From positions 1-45,116 of the forward strand of contig JBBPTG010000200.1 in NCBI GenBank assembly GCA_038093975.1: 45,116 nt of DNA. Reading direction: 5' to 3'. A program made the position numbers and the translations under genes. Shown here one piece after another: positions 32,305-43,478 of the stretch (the first letter of the stretch is position 1; every line of letters begins with the position of its first letter). Source of the DNA: Chalciporus piperatus. Lineage: Eukaryota; Basidiomycota; Agaricomycetes; Boletales; Boletaceae. The notes under the pieces were generated by a model. That model was not told the origin of the DNA. It searched no databases and saw nothing but the letters and a program-made list of their open reading frames with translations.

Positions 32305-32391
32305 TAGACCTTGTTCGCTTACAGAACTTCTGGTTGTCCTCGTCCGTCCCGCTCACCTCGTCGCCCGCACACTCCTTCTCTCTCCTTCATC
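32305..32391. promoter_or_regulatory. Short divergent intergenic region
   Basis: Only 87 bp separate the putative start of the eIF4G-like gene from the AIF-like start. It is pyrimidine-rich on the plus strand just before ATG 32392 (CTCCTTCTCTCTCCTTCATC), as in many fungal core promoters. If the eIF4G-like gene starts further in, the region is larger. Confidence 0.4.
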
Positions 32392-34477
32392 ATGGCATTA
32401 GACGAGCTAAATATGAAGACCGTCGCAGTCCTAGGGGGTTCATACGGCGGTGAGTGCCATGCACCTTACCCTACATTCGAGCCCGACAGCCGGGAGTCTT
32501 TCCCTAAACTTAAATAACCTTTTGCTCGAGCTTCACACCTTCCTTTTCGTTCGTATGTGCTGATATTTTGACTCGTAGGTTATAGGGCAGCCCATGTACT
32601 GGCCGCTGGTCTTCCGAGCGGGTGGAGAGTCGTGATGGTGGATAGAAATTCGTGAGTCTCATACCTTCACGCTTATACCACTTTTTTCACGCCCACAGAC
32701 ATCTCAATCATGTTTATAATTTCCCTCGATACGCTGTCCTTTCAGGTCACGAACATAAAGCTTGTAAGTTTCCGTCCCTTTCCTCCTCTCCACAGCTTAG
32801 TCTGAGGCAGTGCACCGCAGTTATTCCCTATGATAATTTGTTTCGTAATTATTCCGACTCGCATTCTTTTCCGAATCCGCATAAACGGATTCACGGAACC
32901 ATAACTTCCCTCCATCCGCATTACATCACGTATACGCCTCACACCCCTTCGGAATCATCCCCACAGGATACAACGATGGAGCGAACACTGCATTTTGACT
33001 TTGCAATTTACGCACTTGGCTCTCACCTCCCCGAACCTATCGATTTATGGGGATACCGAGGAACCGATTTTTCTTCTTTAGAGGGATTAGCCCCTGTCCC
33101 AGGAAAGAGTCGCTCGCAGTCGTACACGGGTATGAAACTCGATGGTATTTCTTGCCTCAAGTCTCGTCAACGAAGCATAGAGGCAGCGATGAAAGTCCTT
33201 GTTGTCGGAGGCGGCGCACTTGGGATTCGTCAGTCATTTGTATATCCCTCGTTCGAACGAAATAGCTTACATGTCTTCGACAGAGTTTGCCTCGGATATT
33301 GCGGCAGTTTACCCTCGGAAACATGTCACGCTTCTCCATTCTCGACCTAGGTTGCTACCAAAGTTTGATGACGCTCTGAGTGACGAAGGTAAGGTGTATT
33401 TTATCTTTGCCATTTATCAAAGTGCCGACCTCTGCCCGTAGTATATCAGGGTCTCCAAGAGCTTGGCGTACATGTCATCTTCGGCGAACGGTTAGACATG
33501 TCCTCACTGAAGGGTAACGGAACAAGTGTCAACCGGGACATGATGTTGATAAAGACGGTCAAGGGGGGCGAAATTGAGGCCGATTTGGTGGTACGTATTC
33601 CTCGTGAATGCAGATTCTGCTCCGGTGATTTACTGCTACTTTATCTATCAGCTTCTCTGTACAGGACAGACACCTAATACGAGCCTCCTTCGTACCATGG
33701 ATTCTCACTGCGTCAACCCGGAAAACGGAATGATCCGGGTATCACGTACCATGCAGATCCTGGCATTTGAAGAGAACGATACCGATCCCAGTCTCGCCTT
33801 TCCTTCGCCCATAACACTATGCGGCACAGTCCCACCTTCACCCGTCGAAACGCTGGTAGAGCTCGAGTCAGCACCTCAAACACCGACATCGGCGGATGGT
33901 ACCGATTGTTCGTTGGCCAAGTCCGAGGTTTCAGCCAGCCTGTCGTTCGATCCCCGGCTACATATATATCCCCACCTTTTCGCCATCGGAGATGCAGCGG
34001 ATGCATTTGGGGCGATCAAGGCTGGTCACACTGCTCATTTTCAGGGAGAAGTGGCGGCGAGGAACGTGATTCGACTTGTCAAGCGCGATGCTGGTAACAC
34101 AAGGGCTGCTACTGCGTCTCTCGAAGAGACGTTGCGGGGATTGATGTTGAGCGAAGACGTGGAGCACGTAGGAGAGTTTGATAGCAAGTTCGGAGAGAAA
34201 GACGAAGACGAAGACGAGGAAGATTTGGAGTTGGAGGAGTATGCACCTGGACCACCGATGATCAAGGTGTCCCTCGGACTGGTAAGCGTCCCCTCTTGAG
34301 TTTTTTGCTTTGATGTATCGAGTTGATGGGCCTTTGAACCAGACGAAGTCGGCATTTGAGGTTGCTGGGGTCGTTGGTACCAAGGATGATGGGACGGATG
34401 ATCTCGGAGCTGCGCTCTTTTGGGGTGCTTATGGGTATAAGGATGTTGACGAGGAGGGGATGTGCGGGAGGGGTTAG
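32392..34477 (+). CDS. AIF/AMID-like FAD-dependent NAD(P)H oxidoreductase
   Basis: The gene starts at ATG 32392 and is split by about seven introns. The first two exons join to VAVLGGSYGGYRAAHVLAAG, a GxGxxG-type dinucleotide (FAD) site. Exon 3 gives HVYNFPRYAVLSGHE and, across the next intron, FIPYDNLF. A second Rossmann site, VLVVGGGALGIQFASDIA, binds NAD(P)H. Later marks are VTLLHSRPRLLP, LVLLCTGQTPNTSLL (splice across 33592-33652) and the FAD-closing HLFAIGDAADAFG. A spacer of about 60 residues precedes that last motif and an acidic loop (DEDEDEEDLELEE) follows it. The end is DDLGAALFWGAYGY and TAG 34475-34477. Relatives include AIF-family AMID/FSP1 and yeast Aif1, which act as NADH or CoQ oxidoreductases and in cell death. 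No mitochondrial presequence is evident. Confidence 0.85.
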
Positions 34478-35314
34478 GTTAGTTTACTTTGGGGTAGCTT
34501 CTACTAGACTAGATAGATTATAGATTGAGGGAATGGAGAGAGTTGGATCACACAGTTGGGTTAGACTCGTGGTTAGACTTCTTAGTGGTAAGTGGGGTAC
34601 CAACCGTGGTACAACCGGTAGCGCACGGTCTCGAGTTCAACGTTCAGATCTCAAGAGTCGGCTTGATGGTCCGTGTTAGCAAGCTTAAAATAAAAATTAA
34701 GTTAAAAATATATGATTTAGTAAAATAAAATAAAATAAATTTAGATTTACTACTTGCATTGCAACCACGACCCACGGCCTTTGTCGAACCGACACCAAAG
34801 GTATACGGTTGCTCATTCAAGGGGCTTGAGGAGAGTTGAAGACTTCAAGCTGAACCCGGACGGCCCACAGGCCCGTGGATTCCTGAGATTCGGGTGGGTC
34901 GCACTCATTGACACTGATACATTCACCGACAAATGATTCAGACACGAATATTTCACCCACACAGGGTTGAATCAGATCGACTCCTTCTCGGTCCTAAGGT
35001 CACATCCGGGATTTCTGTAAAGGCTGCGGCTTCCCTCGGGCCTCGCTATAGGCAAGAGCTATAGTCAAGACTGTCAAGGCCACGACTACTAGGTCGTCTC
35101 ATTACCAGTCCATCATTGAAAGTTGAAATTACTCTGAAGTCTCACAAGATCTCCGCATTCAGGTTCAGATTCCTTGCACACCTTCCTTCGATCCAAGAAG
35201 AACCTCTCAGGTTCGGGTCGATAAGGCTTCTTTTCTCGCTCATATACAAATGTATCTGTTTTCAACTCTCCCATGACAGCGTCACCGGATTAGTCTAATA
35301 TTCCCCCAACACAG
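34478..35314. other. Intergenic, with AT-rich run
   Basis: About 840 bp without a gene. Positions 34684-34745 are strongly AT-rich with AAAATAAAATAAAATAAA, unlike the rest of the window. An AG directly before the ATG at 35315 looks like an acceptor, so a 5' non-coding exon may lie here. Confidence 0.5.
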
Positions 35315-38300
35315 ATGGATTGGAGGTCGATTTATCGCCCGTTGTGGGGCATAGTTGTTTTCATTTTCTGGAATCTACCGTGTGGGTTAGCGTGTGGTGT
35401 TCTGCAAGTCCTTGCCCTTGGGTGCCTCACGAGTGGAAATATCGTTTTTCTTCACAAGGGTATCCAGCTGCAGCGTATCGCACTAAAATTCTCACCGGCA
35501 TACCCGAGGAATCGTCAATTCGTCCAGCCATACATACTTGGGTGTTACCTGCGTACAAGGTTCGACCAGCTTGGTGCTATCGCAGACCTCGACGAGTCCA
35601 CCCTCTCGCTCCGAACCACGCTGGAACTTTGTCCCCTTACCCATTCCCTTCGATTCATAATGTTTGAAAACTTGGCGAATAGCCTTCATATTCGGTTCCA
35701 GAAGTTGGGTGCAATCACCAATCTCGATGAAGCCATCGCTTTTCACCGTATTGCTTTGGAGCTTTGCCCAGCCAGCCACACGTGTCGATCGACGATATTG
35801 CATAACCTTGCGATTTGTGCTCATACCCGGTTTGAGCAGTCGAGTGGGATGGCCGACCTCGACGAAGCCATCGCTTTGAATCGTGGCGCGTTGGTACTTC
35901 TTCCAACGGGCTATCCCGATCGATCTATCACGTCCCCTGTCCCTTTTGTACGGTCCTTCTTTACCCGGTCCAGGCGGTCGCCTACGGTGACAGACCGCAG
36001 GGATCGTGCTGCCTTCCTCTTTTCCATATGGCAGTTCCCTCAAACCAGTTGCCCTGATCGATCCGTAGTATCCGGAAGTCTTGCGATTTCCCTCTTTACC
36101 CGATTCCAACAACTGGGGGCGACGACAGACCTAGATGAGGCCGTTACCCTACACCGCGATTCGTTGGCACGTCATTCAATGGGCTACCAAGATCAAATCA
36201 TCACGTTGACTTGCCTTGGAGTTTACCTCGCTGCCAGATTCGAGCAGCTGGGTTTGGTACCAGATCTCGAGGAAGCAATCACATTACTCCGTGCCGCATT
36301 GGAGATGTGCCCTACTACCCATTACCTCCGTTCGACAATATTTGACGGCCTTTCAATTTCCCTTCACGTACGATTCGAAAAACATGGGTTCATGGCTGAT
36401 CTTGACGAGGCCATCGCTTCAAGTCACAGCGCGTTGGAACTTCAACCGCTGGATCATCCCTATCGGTGCAAGTCATTGTCGAACCTTGCGTTACGGCTCA
36501 GTACCCGCTTCAAGCAGACGGGTGTCATGACGGACCTCGATGATGCCATCGTCATCCAACGTACCGCGTTGGGACTTTGTCCACCTGGTCACTCCTTTCG
36601 ATCGCTGGCATTGAACAATCTCGCAACCTTCCTTCTCAGTCGATTTTGGCAGCTGGGAGTGTTGGCGGACCTTGACGAAGCCATCGCACTCTATCGTGAT
36701 GCATTAGAACTTCGTCCAATTGGGCATGGAGATCGAGCCGTGTCGTTAACAAACCTAGGTGGTTGCCTCTGTGCCCGATTCGAGCGGTCGGGTGCGATGG
36801 TGGATTTAGACGAGGGTATCACCTTACTTCGCGCTGCACTGGAACTTTGTTCCCCGACTCATGCCCTTCGATCGATCACGTTGAGCAGCCTTTCGATTTG
36901 CCTCTGCTCGCGGTTTTCGAAATCAAAGGAGATGGTGGATCTGGATGAGGCCATTGCCTTGAGACACGAAGCATTAGAACACCAGCCACCGGGACATCCT
37001 TATCGGTGTATGTCGCTGCGAAATCTCGCCGTTTGCTTCATAAATCGTTACACGAATCTCGGAGCTATCAGTGACCTGGAGAAGGCGTTTGAAAATTTCT
37101 CCAGACTCAAGGACGTTCCGCAGGTAGTGTCTCTGGATGACCTGGAGAGTGCGAAAGGCTGGGTACACATGGCGGAACAATTTCGACATCACACCACGGT
37201 TCTCGCCTACCAAACATCTCTTCACTTCTTCGTCAGCTTCCTCGCGACCCTACCTTCTTTGCCTCAAAACCTCGCCGTGCTCAAGAAGTTCTCATCATCC
37301 CTCGCAGTGGATGCGTTTTCGGGTTGTATCCGCCACGGCGCTCCTGCCGATGGAGTCGAGCTGTTGGAGCAGGGACGGGGGGTGTTCTGGAGACAACTGA
37401 CCCGCCTCCGTTCACCTCTCGACCAGGTTGCTACATCCGGCGACACGGGAAAGGCATTAGCGGAGAAGTTCACACAGCTGACGGCGCTCCTACGTAACAT
37501 ATCCAACTCACCCTCTTCCTCCCAGCATGATCAGGCGTGGCACCTTAATGTCCAACTACATGGTGTCGTGTCCGATATTCGGGAGTTGCCTGGCTTCTCA
37601 CGTTTCCTCCAGCCCCCTCTCTTCTCGGATCTTCAACAGGCAGCCAAGGACGGACCCGTCATCATTGTCAATGCCAGCCAGCATGGTTGTGACGCACTTA
37701 TCATTCTATCCAACCAAGACCCTATTCACATCCCGCTCCAAATCACGAAGACTCAAGTTCTCGATTTATCCTCCCAACTCCGTCTTCAAACAACGCTTGC
37801 CAAGGCTAATGATGTCACGAAAGATCTCGTTGTCATCCTACGAGAACTCTGGAATTCGGTCGTGTACCCGATCATGGAGGTTCTTCAAGAGCTGTGCCCT
37901 CCTCAGACGCGTATCTGGTGGTGTCCGACAGCCGAGTTCTCTCTCCTACCCTTGCATGCTGCTGGGACGTATAGGAAGGGACAACCGAAGTTTTCCGATA
38001 TCTACATCTCGTCGTACACGCCGACGTTGACAGCACTCATTCTTGCTCGAAACCATCTTCTATCCCATACAACCATCGAAAAGCCAGGTATCGTGATCAT
38101 CGGTCAAGCGCATGCTCCCGGTGAGAACGAGCTCGCTTCTGTACATACAGAACTAGAAAGCATTGCACGATGTCTCTCGCCGGTCGCAACCATGACGTGC
38201 ATCGAAGGCAAAGACGCGACAATCGCTAGCGTTTCCAGTGCACTACACACGAACGAGTTTGTTCACCTCGCCTGCCATGGTATTCCAGATCCTCAGCGGC

Positions 38301-38674
38301 CGTTCGAGTCCGCGTTCGCTCTTGGTGATGGTCATCTCAAGATTGAGGATATCATGCGATACGACCTACAGAAGGCACGCTTCTCGTTCCTCTCTGCTTG
38401 TCACACCACCGTTGGAGACGTGGAGAGTCCGGATGAGGTGATACATCTCGCTGCGGCGATGCAGTTCTCCGGGTTTCCTTCCGTCGTTGGGACGATGTGG
38501 GCTGTGGATGATGCTCATGCGAACAAGATCACGTCGATATTTTATAATAATATGGTGAACGAGAGTGGGGTTTTAGATCATACACGTGCTGCGCTGGCGT
38601 TACACAAGACTATGAGGCGCTCATCTAACATACCTTTTGATCAACGTATCCTCTTCATACATATAGGTGCTTAG
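35315..38674 (+). CDS. TPR-CHAT protein (caspase-like fold domain)
   Basis: A single 1119-residue frame. After a hydrophobic N-terminus (residues 10-45), about twelve TPR-type repeats with a 45-residue period run to about residue 610. Each carries a core like DLDEAIALYRDALELRP and RFEQLG. The fourth is degenerate (RRSPTVTDRRDRAAFLF) but stays in frame. The C-terminal CHAT domain contains IWWCPTAEFSLLPLHAAG, SSYTPTLTAL, VHLACHG with His988 and FLSACHTT with Cys1029, the expected His-Cys pair of the caspase-like clan. It ends FDQRILFIHIGA. In bacteria and fungi, CHAT domains can act as proteases triggered through repeat sensors; in Agaricomycetes this family is large and mostly unstudied. Cytosolic location is likely, though the hydrophobic N-terminus could reflect a missed intron. 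Confidence 0.88.
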   Translation: MDWRSIYRPLWGIVVFIFWNLPCGLACGVLQVLALGCLTSGNIVFLHKGIQLQRIALKFSPAYPRNRQFVQPYILGCYLRTRFDQLGAIADLDESTLSLRTTLELCPLTHSLRFIMFENLANSLHIRFQKLGAITNLDEAIAFHRIALELCPASHTCRSTILHNLAICAHTRFEQSSGMADLDEAIALNRGALVLLPTGYPDRSITSPVPFVRSFFTRSRRSPTVTDRRDRAAFLFSIWQFPQTSCPDRSVVSGSLAISLFTRFQQLGATTDLDEAVTLHRDSLARHSMGYQDQIITLTCLGVYLAARFEQLGLVPDLEEAITLLRAALEMCPTTHYLRSTIFDGLSISLHVRFEKHGFMADLDEAIASSHSALELQPLDHPYRCKSLSNLALRLSTRFKQTGVMTDLDDAIVIQRTALGLCPPGHSFRSLALNNLATFLLSRFWQLGVLADLDEAIALYRDALELRPIGHGDRAVSLTNLGGCLCARFERSGAMVDLDEGITLLRAALELCSPTHALRSITLSSLSICLCSRFSKSKEMVDLDEAIALRHEALEHQPPGHPYRCMSLRNLAVCFINRYTNLGAISDLEKAFENFSRLKDVPQVVSLDDLESAKGWVHMAEQFRHHTTVLAYQTSLHFFVSFLATLPSLPQNLAVLKKFSSSLAVDAFSGCIRHGAPADGVELLEQGRGVFWRQLTRLRSPLDQVATSGDTGKALAEKFTQLTALLRNISNSPSSSQHDQAWHLNVQLHGVVSDIRELPGFSRFLQPPLFSDLQQAAKDGPVIIVNASQHGCDALIILSNQDPIHIPLQITKTQVLDLSSQLRLQTTLAKANDVTKDLVVILRELWNSVVYPIMEVLQELCPPQTRIWWCPTAEFSLLPLHAAGTYRKGQPKFSDIYISSYTPTLTALILARNHLLSHTTIEKPGIVIIGQAHAPGENELASVHTELESIARCLSPVATMTCIEGKDATIASVSSALHTNEFVHLACHGIPDPQRPFESAFALGDGHLKIEDIMRYDLQKARFSFLSACHTTVGDVESPDEVIHLAAAMQFSGFPSVVGTMWAVDDAHANKITSIFYNNMVNESGVLDHTRAALALHKTMRRSSNIPFDQRILFIHIGA

Positions 38675-39125
38675 ATTGTATTGTAGGTTATTCGAAGGTT
38701 TTGATAGTGTCCGACGCAAAAGATAGGAACCTTTCGTCGACATTATGCACCTCATGTTGATAGAGGCGTGCCCGATGTACAATGGACAAACTTGATATTC
38801 TCGTCGAGCGTCGCTCGGGGCCGAATCAGGATCGGAAGTCCATCCTCGAGCATGGCAACCAAGGTTCGGTTCAAGGATACAAATTCAAGTTGATTTATCT
38901 GAATACAAAACAATAGTTACACCCCGAGAACAAATTCCTACACTTCTCTCTGTTGAACATCAATGGTCAATTATTATCATACAAATAAATCACATCAGCA
39001 AAACATTCTCTCCTTAGGGTTTCATCCGTTCGTTAGTCATTTCATCAGGTTTCGTCTCTGGCGTGGATAAACGTTTGTCACTATCTCGTTGGCGGGTGGG
39101 ATAAAAGATCGATCTCCGAGAGCGT
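38675..39125. other. Intergenic, no gene recognised
   Basis: About 450 bp holding the 3' ends of two convergent genes. No hairpin or repeat stands out. Confidence 0.5.
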
Positions 39126-41090
39126 TTAGCACGCGCCAGCGTTGTTCCAGGCACCAGAGAGTCCTTGAATGCACGAATCAGTACCGTCTCGTAAGAAAGG
39201 GAGACAAATTACCTCCGGGAACCTCGTCCTGGTTCCACTGATTGGCAGTCCAGAGGAAGCCACTTGAGGGAAGTACATCAGCATGCGAACAACTCCATGT
39301 CCCAAAAACGATCCGCTACGCACTTGTAGGTGACCTGGTTACCGGACACATACTGCGAAGGTACCGAATGAGCACTGTCCACCGGCTCGTATAGCTGAGT
39401 GGTACTTACTGCGACGGAGTTCAACCACGCGCCGATGCCATTACAGGTACTGCTACCTGACGTGGACGTGGGGGAAGGCGAGGTGGTGGTCGCGGTAGTC
39501 GTGGGGGTGGTACTGCTGACCGGCCAGGTGTTTCCACGGACAGTAGTGATCCACGAAGAACCCGCGTCAGGGTACTATCCACAACAAAATGAATATGTCA
39601 GTCCAACTCCATTCCCAGGATGACGTGTGAATCAGTCTGCGACTTACCTGCCAGACCATCACTCCCGCGCCTTCGCAAGTTATTCTCGGTCAGCACTTTG
39701 ATCGTTTAGACAGCGTGAATAAAAAGGCTTACTCCATCCAGAACTGTGAGCCTGGGACACACATGAGGAAAGTGTCGTTGGGTCCATGTATCCGTTGCTC
39801 GCGTCCGAGGCTGTCGCCGGCTTACCGATCACAATCTTGTTCAGTGGCACACCATTTGCTGCGATCTGGAACACAGAGCTCTGAGGCCACTGCGACGAAG
39901 ACGCCGTCAGGAGACCAGAGCATGTCGTGTACTCGGTCGTACCCTCTGCGAGAATGTCATAGAATTGTCAGCAACGAGCGCCGTGGTTCGGATGTGTTAG
40001 CAACCCACGGTTGTAGAACTGTGGCGTCGAGGGAATCGGGTTAGAGGGTGCCCTCGATGTGAAAGATTTCTTGAGCTTACTTGGACGTTGTACTGCACCA
40101 TGTCGTCAGGCAACATCTGTGCACAGAGTTGTTCCAACTCACCCAATCGATCAAGGAACCCACAGACTGGTCGACGACGAGGTATCCTCCACCGCTCCAC
40201 ATGTTCGGGGAGAACCTGTGTTGCCGCTCGGTTTCAACTCTTCCGTCTAAAATTCCCTGCTCTACTCACCATGGTGCAACGGCTACGTGGCATGAGTCAG
40301 TGGCGTCATATCAGTGCTAGGTTTTACAACTCACGAGCGTGAGAGAGAATGTACTGTCCTGCAGGAAGCTGCGAACGGAGCTGCTGCGTGAAGTTGATCA
40401 GCCAAGTCTCGGCAGAGCCACCACCACTGTTGAACGCAGTGAAGTCCTATGGTCCGCCCTCGTTAGCTTACTGTCATGCTAGTATTTCCCGGCCAAAAAC
40501 CATACCTCGTAATCGACGTCAATCCCGTTCAGGCCGTATTGAATCACCCAGTTCGCCATCTGGGTGGCCGTGTTGACAGCGTTGTATCCGGACGATGTCG
40601 GAGTCTCAGTAGACCCGAACGCGGAGACAACCAGCGAGATTCCGGCGGCGTTGTATTCCGAAATGAGCGCTGAACGCTGGCTAGCGCTGAGAGATGCAAA
40701 GTTCTGAGCCTCATCGACAGGACCGGTCACTAGCAAGAATGCGAGAGCGCTACCCGTCATGGACGATTATTAGCTTGATTTATAATCGTTATTCAATAGG
40801 CACCCACAAAACATTGTAGCCCTATGATAACCACCGTGTTTCGGTGTCAGGAGCTGACATGGCTGGAAGAACTGGTTGCTCACCTGAAGTTGTGTGGCGC
40901 TGGGGAATGTGCTGAGGAACGCATCGTTGTAAACAACGAAGCGAGGCGCTGCGGGCGTCGCCCTCTTGAGGAGGTCACGAGCCACGGGACTGAGATTCCT
41001 CAGTTTGTCCACAAGAGGAACAGCGAAGGCTGATCCGAGCATAGCAGCAGCGACGCATGCCGCGGTGAGCCCAAAGCGGAAGGATACCAT
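39126..41090 (-). CDS. Secreted GH18 chitinase, copy 3, with CBM5-like module
   Basis: The start is ATG 41090 with a signal peptide (MVSFRFGLTAACVAAAMLGS) and the LKRATPAAPRF region shared by all three copies. The barrel carries SLVVSAFGSTETP, active-site NGIDVDYE (Glu kept, first Asp replaced by Asn), IGKPATASDASNGYMD, and AGVMVWQ-type final strand. The tail has YPDAGSSWITTVRG, a Thr/Ser/Pro linker (TTTATTTSPSPTSTSGSS), then CBM5/12-like blocks CNGIGAWLNSVA, YVSGNQVTYK, LWTANQWNQDEVPGG and GAWNNAGAC to TAA 39128-39126. It is more diverged than copies 1 and 2 are from each other, so it predates their duplication. Expected to be extracellular. Exon borders inside are approximate; introns are 50-80 nt. 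Confidence 0.85.
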
Positions 41091-41181
41091 GACGATGATA
41101 TGCGAAGATTCGGAGCAGGACCTGGGACGCTAGGTAGCAAGCGATGAATCTGAAGCAGCTTCTCAATGACCATTCCGCCGC

Positions 41182-41189
41182 GTTTTATG
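41182..41189 (-). promoter_or_regulatory. TATA-like box of chitinase copy 3
   Basis: CATAAAAC on the minus strand lies about 95 bp before ATG 41090. The neighbouring TGCTGGGGAA is shared with the copy 2 promoter. Confidence 0.4.
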
Positions 41190-43230
41190 CTGGGGAAACC
41201 AGCGATTTTTGGGAGAACTACGGTGAAGTACCGGGTCCCTCTCTGGCAGGTCCAACTAAGGCTTTCCCGACATGGTTCCACGGTCCTATGGAACAGGTGC
41301 ACTGAGCCCAGCTCACAAGGATAGGTCCAAAGCACCTGTACGCACTTACGTCGAGGAAATCCAAGCTAGTTACCTATGACCGAAATGTAATCCTGGAGCG
41401 AAATGCCCATGGACGATGAGTGACGATGACCGTCGGAACCTTGATTGTGGCTGTTTCCCCTTGAATCCTAGACTCAGGAGGAGTGTAGCGCTGGCAATGC
41501 TTTTTGGAGTCTGACATTGTGAGAATGAGATGACTATCACCTCCTCAGTAGGGTGCTCAGGGCACGAGGATAAGTAGAGGTGCATAGGACCATGACTGAC
41601 CAGGCTGAATATGCAATCGCTGAAGAGCACGCTAGTCCTGCTTATCAGATGACATGTGTAGCACAAGGGTTCTGGTACTATGTCGTTAGTCGCCAAACAC
41701 ACCCAATACTCACCATTCAGTCCTCGATTGGATCCACCGCGCGACGCGCGCATGCGGATGCCACATCGAGGCATACTTGTGGTTGTTCCGACGGACAGCA
41801 ACTTCATCCGTTGCTCATTTCGGTAACTCGTCCGCTGGCATCGTCGACATGCTGAGGATTAGTGTTTGTACAACATGCGGTAGTGACATCTTTACTATCC
41901 TAGCCTGATGGCTCGACTAACCGCAGGGATGAAAAGTTCAAGTGACAGTTTCATCCCGACCCGGACAATCTGATCTTTTGAGACAGTCGTTAGCAAACGC
42001 CGTCAATGATGCGAAAGATTGACTCGGAGGTAGCAGGCCCGATTCCCTCAATTCGCCACGTCTACTGGCATTGCGCGAGGGCCGATGGAGAAGGAGGTTA
42101 CGAAGTCAATCAGTTGCATAGAGTCAAGCAAGAGTCAAGGCAAGTTGTTACAAAATATGTTCAACTTTGGTTCAACTTGCAACCAAGTACAGTAATACAA
42201 GTTTCCCATGCATCACTCGACCCTGGTACCTGCCTCCTCCTTTGACGGTACATAGTACTCTACTGCTGAACGCAAGTTAACCTTCACTCGTGACGATTTG
42301 GCCCCAGTTGGCGTTATGCGAGCTTTTCCTTTGCGGGACGATTCTCAGGCTCTATTTGTTCCGGTGAGACACGAACACTCCAACCTTCCATTCCCTCAGC
42401 GTCTCCAAATGCCTCCAAGCATAGGCAACTCGCAAGTCAGCATACCAGCTGTTTGCATAATCGTCGTTATTCATCCACCCGCCATCGCACGAGAGTTTCC
42501 TTTCATTGTTCAGGTACGTCGAATACTCGATACTCCGGAGTGTCAACTTGTCACGAGCTGAACAATACAGGCAAGTGGTACTCAGTTCATCGTTTGGTAA
42601 GGTCAAAGACGTCTACCTACGCACCTGGGATCTCGTCCTGGAAAGCGGGGTGTGCATCGTGGAAGGTAGGTCGGAAAACCACGCTTGACCCTACTAAGGA
42701 AATACCACAAGCAAACCTGGTTTAATCAGAGACCATGAGTGGATCATTACTAGGGCAAATACACCACGATTCACATGCACACGCCGCACAGTGTGCAGAG
42801 GAAAGAACGTAACTCCATGCAAGGGATCAGATCACGAATGACGGTGTAGCACTGCGATCATTCAATTTCTATTTCTGTCCGAACCGGAAACTTGTTCAGA
42901 ACAATTGCTGAAGCACGAGTTGATGGCGTTTTTCCGTGAGCAAGCAGCGAGGAAGTGGAGCTAGAGTGAATTTCTAAGGTGGTGCATCGTAGCGAAGAGA
43001 TAGGGTGCATATTGATGCCCATCGAATAGTGTGACGAGTCCAACACGGTCATAATCGCTCTCCACAGCGTGTGTCAGAGGCGTTAAGCGGAGTCGCTCCA
43101 CCGGTTCGATTGTCCTGAGGCGCCACTTCGGCTGGTCACCGCTGCGGATGCTGGTCGGGGCATAGACGTGTACACGGGTAATTTTCTCAAGGGTCAAGCT
43201 GAGGTAAAATTCGGAGAAGGTACAATAAGG

Positions 43231-43272
43231 GTAGTCTCGACCCAGCCGTTTTGGTCGCCGCCCGGAAGCTTC
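43231..43272. repeat. 42-bp perfect repeat, copy 2 (with hairpin)
   Basis: Identical to 1109-1150. In this copy CGTTTTGGTCG is followed 18 bases later by its exact reverse complement CGACCAAAACG just past the repeat end, forming an 11-bp stem. Copy 1 lacks the second arm. Confidence 0.8.
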
Positions 43273-43478
43273 CCGCGACCAAAACGTCTGGAGACATTTG
43301 ACAGGCGACGAGGGTGTCGAGTCACACGAGTCACATCTTCACTGTCCCGATTTGTATTTTAGCCCTAGTATGGTATCATCACAGTCACACCGTCCGATCT
43401 TTTTTCGTTAAGTCCAAGCCAGGCAAAGACCCTGTCTGTTAACACAACTTATCCGACCTACATGTACACTCGAGACTA

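Larger units (their letters stand above)
41091..43478. other. About 2.4 kb without a recognised gene; possible relics
   Basis: The first 250 bp are the copy 3 promoter. A minus-strand frame at 42352-42606 has protein-like composition (GGWMNNDDYANSWYADL, YAWRHLETLREWKVG) but matches nothing I know. Positions 42961-43197 on the minus strand (RLRTIEPVERLRLTPLTH, VESDYDRVGLVTLFDG) may be another decayed piece. No full gene could be built. Confidence 0.4.

Noticed and set aside
34684..34745. AT-rich run as a replication origin or scaffold site
   Set aside because: Only an A/T-rich simple sequence is visible, with no further support.
35492..36112. 206-residue minus-strand frame
   Set aside because: Antisense to the TPR repeats and repeats with their period.
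41370..41807. 145-residue minus-strand frame as a gene
   Set aside because: No recognisable motif, no splice-supported extension, and no codon pattern like the neighbouring genes.
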